A stretch of 64,000 nucleotides of DNA from Dillenia suffruticosa (taxonomy: Eukaryota; Streptophyta; Magnoliopsida; Dilleniales; Dilleniaceae), in contig JAVTVX010000017.1 in assembly GCA_033439265.1 (NCBI GenBank), forward strand, positions 13,292,501-13,356,500, in the 5' to 3' direction. Position numbers and translations under genes: made by a program. Of the stretch, positions 12,836-21,830 are shown in pieces; the first letter of the stretch is position 1; every line of letters starts with the position of its first letter. The notes beneath the pieces are model-generated. The model did no database searches, was not told the origin of the DNA, and saw only the letters and a program-made list of their open reading frames with translations.

Positions 12836-12879
12836 TGGTGCAGTGGTAAATTCGAGATCCAAGTCTAAGGTTCGAATCC
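12836..12879 (+). other. tRNA-like Pol III box pair (SINE-like), plus strand
   Basis: TGGTGCAGTGG (12836-12846) matches an A box and GGTTCGAATCC (12869-12879) is a perfect B-box-like sequence, 22 bases apart. The spacing is too short for a full tRNA and no anticodon stem is visible. It points toward the GC-rich minisatellite that follows. Confidence 0.5.
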
Positions 12880-12924
12880 CGTCAACTACAAATATATATA
12901 TATTTTTGTATTAAAACAATGAAA

Positions 12925-13215
12925 TATGCCCAGGCACGCCCCAGCAGGCGCACGGGCGCCCGCGCCTGCCTGCCTGGGCGCCCAGGCAGGCATGCCCTAG
13001 GCAGGGGCATTGGGGCACGGGCTCCCGCGCCTGCCTGCCTGGGTGCCCAGGCAGGCATGCCCCAGGCAGGCGCATTGGGGCACGGGCTCCCGCGCCTGCC
13101 TGCCTGGGCGCCTGCCTGGGGCGCCCAGGCAGGCACACCCCAGCAGGCGGGGGCACCCAGGCAGGCAGGCGGGGGCGCCCAGGCGCGGGCACCCAGGTAG
13201 GCAGGTGCCCGTGCG
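12925..13215. repeat. 65-bp GC-rich minisatellite
   Basis: Units starting CGCGCCTGCCTGCCTGGG at 12961, 13026 and 13091 give a 65-bp period, with partial units around them. It is built from GCCTGGGC/GCCCAGGC palindromes and is far richer in GC than its surroundings. The overlapping open frames on both strands (Pro/Ala/Gly/Arg-rich) follow from this composition. Confidence 0.9.
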
Positions 13216-13627
13216 TGCATGGGCCGGCACCCGCTATTTAATTAAAAAATTTATATTATTAAATAAAATAATACAAATAAAATAAAATTACTTATACAAT
13301 AATAAAAAATATTAAATCAAAAAAAGAAAAAAAATAAATTAATTAAAAAATATATATAATTTAAATAAAATAAAATATATGGTTTTTTTTAAGAATTAAG
13401 AAATATAATAAAATAAAATAAAATGTAAATTAAAATATTATAAAATAATAATATGATTTGTTAATATAAATTAAAAAAATAAAATAAAAATAAAATAAAA
13501 TTATAATTAAAAGAAGATAAAATTCAGTGATGGATTTGGAATCCGTTGTTGAAATTATTAAAATAAAATAAAAATAAAACAAAATTCTAATTATTCAGCG
13601 ACGGATTCTAAATCCGTCGCTGAATAA

Positions 13628-13873
13628 GCTACGGATTTGGAAATCCGTCACTAAATTAAATATTGTTAAATTAATTTTTTAATTTAAATATTATATTAAT
13701 ATTATATTTTATTTAATTATATATAAAAATCCTATTTAGTGACAAAACAGCGACGGATTTGGAAATCCGTCGCTAAATTAAATTACCAACCGTAGTTGTT
13801 AAATTAATTTTTTAATTTAAATATTATATTAATATTATATTTTATTTAATTATATATAAAAAACCTATTTAGC
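13628..13873. repeat. ~125-bp tandem duplication in CACTA-N
   Basis: The block starting ACGGATTTGGAAATCCGTC at 13631 repeats at 13753, followed by the same AT-rich sequence. An extra 11 bases (CCAACCGTAG region) sit in the second copy. Each copy starts with a palindrome, ACGGATTT-GG-AAATCCGT. Confidence 0.8.
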
Positions 13874-14140
13874 GACGAAATTTGCAACGAAATAGTCACG
13901 AAAATTTTTTCGTCACTAATTAGCGACGAATTTAGTCACGAAATTTTTTCGTCACTAATTAGCGACGAATTTTGCTATGAATGTTGTGTTCGTCGCTAAT
14001 TTAGCCACGACTTCTTTTTCGTTGCAAATTTTATGGTAAATTAGCGACGAAAAAGTTTTTGTCGCTAAATTCGTCGCAAAATAGCGACGAATTTTTTCCG
14101 TCGCGAAAATCCGTAGCTAAAATCATGTTTTTTTGTAGTG

Positions 14141-14931
14141 AAATATGTTCAGTTTTTACTCTATTCTTGTTCTTTAATGGTTAATTTTTTGTAATCTTTT
14201 GTTGTTGTTCTTGTTGTGTTGGATTGTGTTTGTGTGAATCAATGTGATGTTAATCAGGGTTTTAAGTAATTGGTGAATGTTTTCTGATTTTATATGTTGA
14301 TGAATGGTGGTAATTTGGACTTTGGATAAAAGGGTCTTTGATTTTGTTTCATTTTTTGTTTCTTTTGGATGTTTTATTTCTTAATTTTGGTTTTCATTGC
14401 TTTGCTTGTGCTAAGCGTTTCCTCTTCTCTCATATTCTTCTCGTTTGTGGTGTTAATTATGGTTTTGGAAACAAGTTCTTTGATTTTGATTCAAGTTTTA
14501 GAGACGGTATTTATATGATCAAACCCCTTGAGCTTGAAGCATGGAAATAAAACCCTAGAAAGATGTTTTAGGATGTGGGCATTGTCTTGTTAATATAGTT
14601 ACAAGTTAAATTGTTTTTGTAGATAAATCTGATTTTACTTGCAAAGCCATACATTTCTTACTAAATAAATCTTCTAATTTACTTAAAAATAGAAAAAATA
14701 CACTCCAATTAAGGTGAATTGAGCTCTACTGAGATTTTTCAAAATAATCTTAGAGTGACATAACTACATAATGGGATTTGCACTGTTTTTAATGCCTCGT
14801 GTATGGGTATTTTTTCCCCAAAACCATACATTTCTGATCTTTATTGGTTTAAGTTTTGGTAATTCTTTGTTCTTGTTTTTTGTTGAATATTTCCTTGTTT
14901 CTCATTCTGTATGTGTTTGTTTGAGTCTGTG
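14141..14931 (+). other. Unassigned sequence between CACTA-N and duplicated intron copy
   Basis: T-rich, intron-like sequence with a short open frame (14338-14550) that I do not recognise. It has no counterpart in CACTA-3 at the equivalent place. It may be captured host DNA or filler from recombination between elements; nothing visible decides between them. Confidence 0.35.
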
Positions 14932-15262
14932 ATATTAGAGTAGCTAAGGTATGTAATTTAAAAACTTTCAATTACTTTAGTGGCTTAATAAACTCATGTG
15001 AGAATGAAAGTAGAGGATTAGTTATCAATATATGAAAAGTGTTAGTTGTGAATTTGATTATTATATCTTTTTCTATCAACTTCATGGGTTATCATATTTT
15101 TGTTTGATTTTATTAGACATAATCGAACCTACCATAACAATGTTATCTTGTTGTACATATCTTGTTTAATTATGATGATGATGTTGATTTGAATATATCG
15201 TGTTGAATATTTTATTATATTGTTATTTTAATTTCTTTCTAATTTTTCCCATGACAATGCAG
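14932..15262 (+). repeat. Duplicated intron segment, copy B
   Basis: Second copy of the block at 11197-11467, with an internal insertion around 15118-15185. It ends at the acceptor AATGCAG (15262) that leads directly into the last TNPA-like exon. Confidence 0.75.
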
Positions 15263-15684
15263 GAGAAATAGATGAGCTTTTACTAAGGAATTCGAGTGGT
15301 AGTGATGATGCTGCCTCATCCGATCCATCTATTGATAGTATGGCTCTATGGCTCAAGGCAACTGGTGGAGCAAAAAAAGGAAGAATACTTGGAATGGGTT
15401 CTTTGAGTAGGACTTGCAAAACCACTGGTCTATCTTCCTTTACCTCGCTAGTAGTAAGGACGAAAATAGTACAATTGATCCAAGAGGTGAGCCACTTGAA
15501 GAAGCTACTGGCGCAAAGAGTCGACAAACTCAGAGAGGTATGCAAACAACAGAGACTCATCTTGCAACATCTTCAGTTAGCCCCGACTTCAAGTCAAAAT
15601 CTCCTTTCTATATCTCCTCGTGATAATGTTGGTGATGGTGATGATCATGATGATGACGATGATGATAATGATGGTAACTTTTGA
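15263..15684 (+). pseudogene. TNPA-like gene, last exon (CACTA-1)
   Basis: Follows a clean acceptor and contains the conserved block SGSDDAASSDPS, then MALWLKATGGAKKGRILGMG and SLSRTCKTTGLSS, then a coiled-coil-like stretch (VQLIQEVSHLKKLLAQ) and an Asp-rich tail ending at 15684. From about 15340 it is open to the stop. It matches the CACTA-3 exon at 42690-43223 but lacks the repeated VEQLRRDNE unit. The exon is cut off from the others by the nested element and the duplicated intron, so it is treated as part of a broken gene. Confidence 0.75.
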
Positions 15685-16660
15685 TACTGTTTATTGTTAT
15701 TTGATGGTTATTATTACTTAAATATTGAACATTGTTATTTTGATTGTGAACTTGATTGTTGTGACTCTTGATATTGTTCTTATTTTGTAATATTTGGTTT
15801 AAATGATTAGTTGTTGTATTGACTCATTAGTTGGTTGATATTGTTGGATGGTTAGTTGCATGGATAAGCAAAAATAGGAGAAATTTGATGTTGATGGTGT
15901 TGGATATTTGATATTATTGTGATGATATTAGATGTTATATGGATGAACAAAAATATGACATATATGGAAAAATTGGTAAATTAAGCTATTACAATTAATT
16001 TTTGTCGCAAAATTTTAGATCCATAGCTGATTTCAGGATTCATCATACAAATTGTTGTTAAATTTCCAATTGCCTATAAATCAACGACAAAAATCAGTGT
16101 TCGTCGCTAAATTAGTGATAAATATTTAGCAACAAATTGTTGTGATGAATTTAACGATGAATTTTTTTCAACAAACTTAACAACGAATTTCCGTGACAAA
16201 TTTGGCAACGAACTTTTGCGACGAATTTAACAACGAATTTTTGTGATGAATTTAACGACGAACTTTTACGATAGCCAAATTCGTCTGTAAATTTGTTGCA
16301 AAAATTCATTGCTAAATTCGTCACAAAAGTTTGTCGCCAAATTCATCGTGAATTTGCGGTGTTAGGCGATTTGTGGTTAAAGTTATCTGTGAAATTTTGC
16401 AACAAAATATCATTCGTTGCAAATTTTGTGACGAACTTTCTTTACTAATTTCATCACTAATTTGCAATGAAATATTATTTGTGACTAAAATTAGTGACGG
16501 ACTTTTGCAACAAAATTCTGCTCATTGTTAATTTTGCGACGATAATTTTTGTGATGAGCTATTAGTGGCAAACTTTTGTTCATCGCTGGTACTTTTAGCA
16601 ATGATCTTTTCATAGAAGTTTATCACAAAATCCATCGCAAAAATACTGTCTTTTTGTAGT
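15685..16660 (+). repeat. 3' untranslated and subterminal repeats of CACTA-1
   Basis: About 300 bases of T/G-rich sequence rich in TTGTT and TTGAT, then from about 15995 repeated GCGACGAA/TTCGTCGC-type motifs in both orientations up to the terminus. Many copies carry CpG-to-TpG changes. Confidence 0.75.
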
Positions 16661-16663
16661 TTG

Positions 16664-17314
16664 GGGGTACGAAAAGTTAGTCTTGACTGTTTAATACAAA
16701 ACTCCACGTCCATGGTGGGAAAGGGAATTAAAACAATGACACTTGATGAGCTACACATATTGGAAAAGGAACTCGAGATTTTGATGTACCATGTTCACTC
16801 AACTAAGGTACCCAATCCCCAATTAGCTCAAATATGAGTTCATAATATAGCTCTAATTGTAGAGTTTTTAATTTGTCTACACAAATAAGAACAAACGCCA
16901 AATGATACTAGAATTAGATATGACGACATTTTGGAATTGTCTGTTCTAATTCCAAAATCAATTGTTTTGGTTCTTAATTTAGAGGAATCATAACCGAATG
17001 TTAAAGAGACGGTTTTGGCTTTGATTTCAAACGATTTTAATTCTAACTCTAAAATCAAGACCCGAAAAAATAATAATATTAAAATAAAAAATAAAGATAA
17101 ATATCAATATTTTTTATAAGAAATTATGAAAAATACTGTTGATTAATGACAAAATGAATTTAATTAGAAGTATATTGTGCCTTCTTCGTTGATGAAATTT
17201 TTTAATCGAGTCAAATGCAAACATTTAAAACCCACACCCATAAAGACTAATTTATTTATATGTAATAATTTTTATAATAAATATTTATTACTCCATTAAA
17301 TTTGTAAAATAATT
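16664..17314. other. Spacer between CACTA-1 and CACTA-2
   Basis: AT-rich sequence of about 650 bases with no supported gene. Short minus-strand frames here have no recognisable domain. Confidence 0.5.
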
Positions 17315-17317
17315 TAT

Positions 17318-17960
17318 CACTACAAAAAAATACAGTCTTACCAATGGATTTAGTAACGAAAATTTCACAAAAATTCGTCATTAATTTTGTAAGCGACGAA
17401 AAAATTTTCATGTCTAATAACACGTTGCAAAAATTTAGTAACGAAAAATAGAAATTCGTCGCCAAACTAGCAATAAAATATATTTCATCGCTAAATTTAG
17501 CGACGGTTAACAATAAATTATATTTTCCATCGTTAAATTTAGTGACGAAACTAATACACCTTCACTAAATTTAGTGCTGGATCGCATTTTCTGTCATTAA
17601 ATTTAGTGATGGTCTAATAGTTCCGTCGCTAAATTTCACGATAAAAATGATTATTCGTCACTAAATTTAGTAACGGATAAAATTTTCCGTTCTAATTTTA
17701 GTGACAGATTGTATTTTCCATTACTAAATTTAGCAAGGATAATCGTTTCCATCACAAATATTAGTTATGAGAGTGAGTCCGTCGCTAAACCGAACCAATA
17801 TTTAGCAACGGGCTCAATTATCCGTGACTAACTTAGTGACGAATTTTTTTTACGCATTTTGCGACAATTTTGGAAATTTTAGCCATGATACAATGTGATT
17901 TAGGACGGATATGGTATTTAGTGATAGATTTAGCGACGAATCTATAAATTTAGGAAAAAA
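17318..17960 (-). repeat. 3' subterminal repeats of CACTA-2
   Basis: Repeated AAATTTAGTGACGGA/TCCGTCGCTAAAT-type motifs in both orientations next to the terminus. Many are degraded to GTGATGG or TCATCGC forms. Confidence 0.8.
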
Positions 17961-17989
17961 AATTTGATTGTTTTCATGTTTTTCCCTAT

Positions 17990-18400
17990 TAAAAAAAATT
18001 GCCCTGTCTAACTAACATAAACCTCATAATAATCAATATCTTTTCGAATATCCAATCTAACCAATAATTCATCAATATCTATTCAATCTAATATCATTTC
18101 GAATCCAATCAATAATCCATGAATATTCAATCCAACCAAAAAACAATCAATATTTATCTAATATCTTTTTGAATAAACCAATAAACTATCGACATTGATC
18201 CAATAAATTTAAAATTTTTTAATCCAACCAACATTCAACCAATAAATTTTGTGCATCAACAAAATGTCAATAAAAACAAAATCAAACAAATATCAATATA
18301 GTCCAATATCAAATATCGAAGAAGATACTAATAATAACATCAATATCATCCAATATCTAACATCTAAGAAAATAGTTATGATAACAACCAACAAACATTC
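17990..18400 (-). repeat. AATATC/CCAATC-rich degenerate repeat
   Basis: AT-rich sequence with recurring CCAATCAATATC-like words. On the minus strand it corresponds to the TTGATATTG-rich 3' untranslated part seen after the last exon in CACTA-1 (about 15700-15950). Confidence 0.5.
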
Positions 18401-18429
18401 ATCAGTCATTATACTGCTCGTCATCATTG

Positions 18430-18777
18430 GGATTATCAGTAGGAGGTATAGAAGGGGGAACTTGACTCTATGAGGGAAGAAACTGATTTGCATCCAATTT
18501 GAGATACTGTAACATAAGTCATTGTGTTAGTTCAAACGATTGTTTGATTTCATTGATTTTTTTGTCTTTTTTTGCAAGTTACACTTTGAGGTTAAGCACT
18601 TTTTTGTCTAGTTGCACTTGTCTCCTTGAAATGGCCACGATGGAGGATGATAGACCAGGTGTGTACATTCTGCTCAACGATTCCATCCCAAATATTCTTC
18701 CTTCTTTTACCTCACTAGATGCCTTTGGCCACAAAACCATATTATCAACGAATGGCTCAGAAATAGATCATGTTTAA
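18430..18777 (-). pseudogene. TNPA-like gene, last exon (CACTA-2)
   Basis: The minus-strand reading gives a degraded form of the conserved block: MVLWPKASSEVKEGRIFG, then MESLSRMYTPGLSSS, compared with MALWLKATGGAKKGRILGMG in CACTA-1. A short Ser/Pro and Asn/Asp-rich tail follows toward 18430. The plus-strand open frame over the same bases is a shadow. Confidence 0.65.
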
Positions 18778-18803
18778 CGTAATTATTTTTTTATGTTATT
18801 AAG

Positions 18804-19497
18804 CACTCCGAATGAAACAAAGGAGTTGTGGTGGTGAGAGTTTAACGTAAGTTTTGTCTTCAATTGATACATCAATTAAAGTTCATGTTTTAACAAATTT
18901 AATTATTTTTTTATTTATTGTAGCAAAGGTTTAATTGGGATGAATTAGAAGAGACTGAAATAAGAAAAATCTTCAAAAAGAAAGTTGTTGATCACATTCG
19001 AAATGTGATCAACAAAGCTAAAACAAGTCGGACAAAGCCAAATTGTGTCACAGAAGAAAATTGGATGAGAATGCCAGCTATTTGGGAGTCTGAGGAGAGT
19101 AAAAAAGAAGTGAGTAGAACAAGAGTGTTTAGATTAAAAGGTTTTGATGATGATAAATTGGAAGAAAATAAGTTTGAAGTATATTAGAAAGCCATCAGTA
19201 AACAAAAGTCTACAAACCGTGTTGACCTAATCTTCACACACATCGACCTATTCCCTTAGGTCCACCAATTTTCATAACCTTGTTGACCAATTTTAGCCTC
19301 ACCTTAAACACGTTGACTTGATAAGTAACTCTTGTCAACCTGAACAAAACAAACATAATATATTTACTGAGTAAAAGTATGTCGACATCCTTAAGAACAC
19401 ATCAATCTGTCTCACACGATGACCTGAATTCTATTACACATTGACTTGTTAATCTCAGATGGACAAATGTAGAGTGACATGTTAACCAATTTTATGA
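18804..19497 (+). repeat. Inverted duplication, left arm
   Basis: About 694 bases that match the reverse complement of 20706-21400 with scattered differences, roughly nine in ten bases by eye. It contains, on the plus strand, two TNPA-like exon pieces (TPNETKELWW near 18806, FNWDELEETEIRKIF near 18933 through to the stop at 19187), then GTCGA-rich repeat DNA. Confidence 0.85.
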
Positions 19498-20705
19498 ACT
19501 CTCAGTACAAGTGAGAAGTGAATGTTAAAGAAGAGAGGTTTTAATTCTCAGATTTGATAGAATTGATTTCCAAACTAATTTCACTCGAAAATATAAAAAA
19601 ATGAAAATAGAGTATAAAGAGTAATGAATGCTAAGGAATAAGATTGTTCAGAAAATTAATCAAGCATTTCTATTCTTTATTTCTCTTCTTTGATATCTAT
19701 TGTGGTATTGAAGAGATTCGTTGAAGGATTATTGAAGCCGAACGTTGCTCATTAAAATCTATCAATTAATGTTCTACAACAGTACCCATTTTTTACTCTA
19801 AAACTCCATTCTCTAACTGGCACCACTCTCTTGTTAACCAATTAAAGTTTGTTTTTACTGTATTTGAACGTTAGTTTTGATCGAATTGGAAATATTCAGA
19901 GATGCAAAAAAAAGAAGATGACCATTAAATTCAAATTTTTTTCGAAAATTTGTTCTTTGACAACTTCAAGTTAACAAGAGTAAATAACACATTGACCTGA
20001 ATTCAAAAATTAAGTATTGTGCTCTTGACTAATCATGCCAACAAAAGAATATCTAGGTTGACAAGAACATCTATCAAATTAAATAGGTGGACACGTATAC
20101 TTAAATTGGTCGATGTGTTCTGATGTGTCGATATGGTTTTAATGGGATATTGTCATGTCATACTTGAAAATTAACAACTTAGGTTGACATGTTCTATCTT
20201 CATATCGACATAATCCTATATATACATAAAATTTGTGGATCTATTCTTAGAAATTGATCGATATGTTATGCATGTCGACAAGATTAAAGTACAGGTCGAT
20301 GTATGATTTCTAAGGGTTAACTAATATCAGGTCAACATGTTCTGAGTATGTATCAACACACTACTATATTAAATAAATTGATGGACCTGTCTGCTAAAAT
20401 TGGTCGATGTGTTAAGTGTATTGATAGGGTTAAAGTTCAGGTCGACATATGATATCTAAACAACACCTTACATCAGGTCGATGTGTTCTGAGCTCACATC
20501 GATATGCTTCTGTACTTGCATAAAATTAGTGGACCTGTCTTTTAGAATACGTCGATGTGTCAAGTGTGTCAACACGGTTAATAAATAGGTCGTTGCGTGT
20601 CTTTTAAGAGACAAAAAAATTAGGTCGACAAGTTATTGGGCATATCGACCTTTTTAGACTTTTGCCTTGTGCTTGTCGATATGTGAGAAAGGTCGGTTCT
20701 TATAC
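19498..20705. repeat. Loop of the inverted duplication with ~147-bp tandem repeats
   Basis: Units beginning AGGT(C/T)GACATGTTCT or a close variant start at about 20181, 20329, 20475 and 20622, spaced 148, 146 and 147 bases, with a weaker unit near 20055. Recurring words are GTGGACCTGTCT and GTCGATGTGT. The part from 19498 to about 20030 is unique AT-rich sequence. Confidence 0.7.
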
Positions 20706-21400
20706 TCCTAAAATTGGTTAACATGTCAGTTTATATTTGTGCACTTGAGATTAACATGTCAATGTGTAATAGAATTCAGGTCGTTGTGTGAGACAGATTG
20801 ATGTGTTCTCAAGGATGTAACATACTTTTATTTAGCGAATGTATTATGTTTGTTTTGTTTAAGTCGATAAGAGTTACTTATCAAGTCAATGTGTTTAAGG
20901 TGAGACTAAAATTTGTTGACAAGGTCATAAAAATTGATGAACCTAAGGCAATAGGTCGATGTGTGTGAAGATCAGATCAACACGGTTTGTAGACTTTTGT
21001 TTACTGATGGCTTTCTAATTTACTTCAAACTTATTTTCTTCTAATTTATCATCATCAAAACCTTTTAATCTGAACACTCTTGTTCTACTCACTTCTTTTT
21101 TTACTCTCCTCAGACTCCCAAATGGCTGACATTCTCATCCAATTTTTTTCTGTGATACAATTTGGCTTTGTCCGACTTGTTTTAGCTTTGTTGATCATAT
21201 TTTGAATGTGATCATCAACTTTCTTCTTAAAAATTATTCTTATTTCAGTCTCTTCTTATTCATCCCAACTAAACCTCCATTGCAATAAATAAAAATATAT
21301 TAACTTTGTTAAAACATGAACTTTAATTGATGTGTCAATTGAAAAACAAAACTTACGTTAAACTCTCTCCACCATAACTTTTTTGTTTCATTCGGAGTAT
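20706..21400 (-). repeat. Inverted duplication, right arm
   Basis: Partner of 18804-19497. On the minus strand it holds TNPA-like exon sequence about 21280-21010 (EETEIRIIFKKKVDDHIQNM) and the end of the preceding exon (21400-21357), in the normal order of the element. So this arm is the original and the left arm the inverted copy. Confidence 0.85.
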
Positions 21401-21540
21401 TGGTGTAATTCATCGAGATCTCTTTCCAATGTTTATTAACATTTTTATTGATAATACGCAACACATATAATGAATCTGAGAATCTAGATATAAACAACTT
21501 ACAAATGAACAATGGTAAACAAATAAGATAATTACAATAA

Positions 21541-21580
<40 letters not shown>

Positions 21581-21816
21581 ATCATATTAAATAGAATTTT
21601 AAAATTAAATACTTACGAATCTCCACATGCAGATATGATATTTCGTGTTTCTTCTATACTTACATCTCTCGCAACATTTGATTGTTGCATTGAAGGTGCA
21701 ATTGAAGAAGATGGAGCTGAAAGAAATTCAGAAGTAGAGGCGGATTGGGACAGTGAACGGGAAGGAGAAGTGCTTGATCTTCCTTGTGAAATTCGGACGC
21801 GTCCTCCATGTTTATA
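21010..21816 (-). pseudogene. TNPA-like gene, first exons (CACTA-2)
   Basis: Three blocks on the minus strand: 21816-21617 (HGGRVRISQGRSSTS, Ser-rich, ending CGDS before a GTAAGT donor), 21483-21357 (VLRIINKNVNKHWKEI, then TPNETKKLWW, ending at GTAAGT) and about 21280-21010 (EIRIIF, NWMRMSAIW, FDDDKLEENKFEV). They match in order the exons at 41074-41864 of CACTA-3. The acceptor of the third block reads GCAATGG and is damaged. The gene lacks its fourth exon and is interrupted by the inverted duplication before the last exon. Confidence 0.7.
21546..21575. repeat. (AT)n microsatellite
   Basis: Pure AT dinucleotide run within an intron of CACTA-2. Confidence 0.9.
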
Positions 21817-21830
21817 CTGATAAATATAAA

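Larger units (their letters stand above)
11468..14140. mobile_element. CACTA-N: non-autonomous CACTA element nested in CACTA-1
   Basis: The left end is CACTACAAAAAAACAGC and the right end TTTTTTTTGTAGTG. The flanks are AAA (11465-11467) and AAA (14141-14143), the expected 3-bp duplication. Length is 2673 bp with no transposase sequence. Subterminal repeats of the TTTAGCGACGA type fill about 11500-11965 and 13520-14125. They are mostly intact, so this copy is younger than its host element. The middle holds GC-rich 57-bp repeats, two tRNA-like promoter-box pairs on opposite strands, a very AT-rich stretch (about 12260-12830) and a 65-bp GC-rich minisatellite. It must rely on transposase made elsewhere. 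Confidence 0.92.
2639..16660 (+). mobile_element. CACTA-1: decayed CACTA (En/Spm) DNA transposon
   Basis: The left end starts CACTACAAAAAAAA at 2639 and the right end finishes TTTTTGTAGT at 16660. The expected final G is missing. The flanking trinucleotides are TTG (2636-2638) and TTG (16661-16663), matching the 3-bp target duplication of CACTA elements if one terminal base was lost. Inside, in order: subterminal GACGAA-type repeats, a GC-rich leader, a TNP2 pseudogene, exons of a second TNPA-like gene, a nested 2.7 kb CACTA element (11468-14140), the last exon of the second gene, and 3' subterminal repeats. The element is about 11.3 kb without the nested insertion. All coding parts carry stops and frameshifts, so it cannot supply transposase. 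A sequence duplication on either side of the nested element hints at a chimeric origin. Confidence 0.85.
17318..21830 (-). mobile_element. CACTA-2: truncated minus-strand CACTA with inverted exon duplication
   Basis: A terminus CACTACAAAAAAATACAG starts at 17318 and is followed by subterminal repeats. On the minus strand, exons of the TNPA-like gene appear in order from about 21816 down to 18430, so 17318 is the 3' end of the element. No TNP2 sequence and no second terminus were found; the right limit is where similarity stops, about 21830. Between the exons lies a large inverted duplication (18804-19497 against 20706-21400). The copy is defective. Confidence 0.75.

Noticed and set aside
12836..12879. 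Functional tRNA gene
   Set aside because: A and B boxes are only 22 bases apart and no anticodon stem or acceptor stem can be drawn.
12882..13285. Five overlapping Pro/Ala/Gly-rich frames
   Set aside because: By-product of a 65-bp GC-rich minisatellite; no start context or domain.
18499..18777. 92-codon plus-strand frame
   Set aside because: Complement of the minus-strand last exon of the TNPA-like gene, which matches CACTA-1 and CACTA-3.
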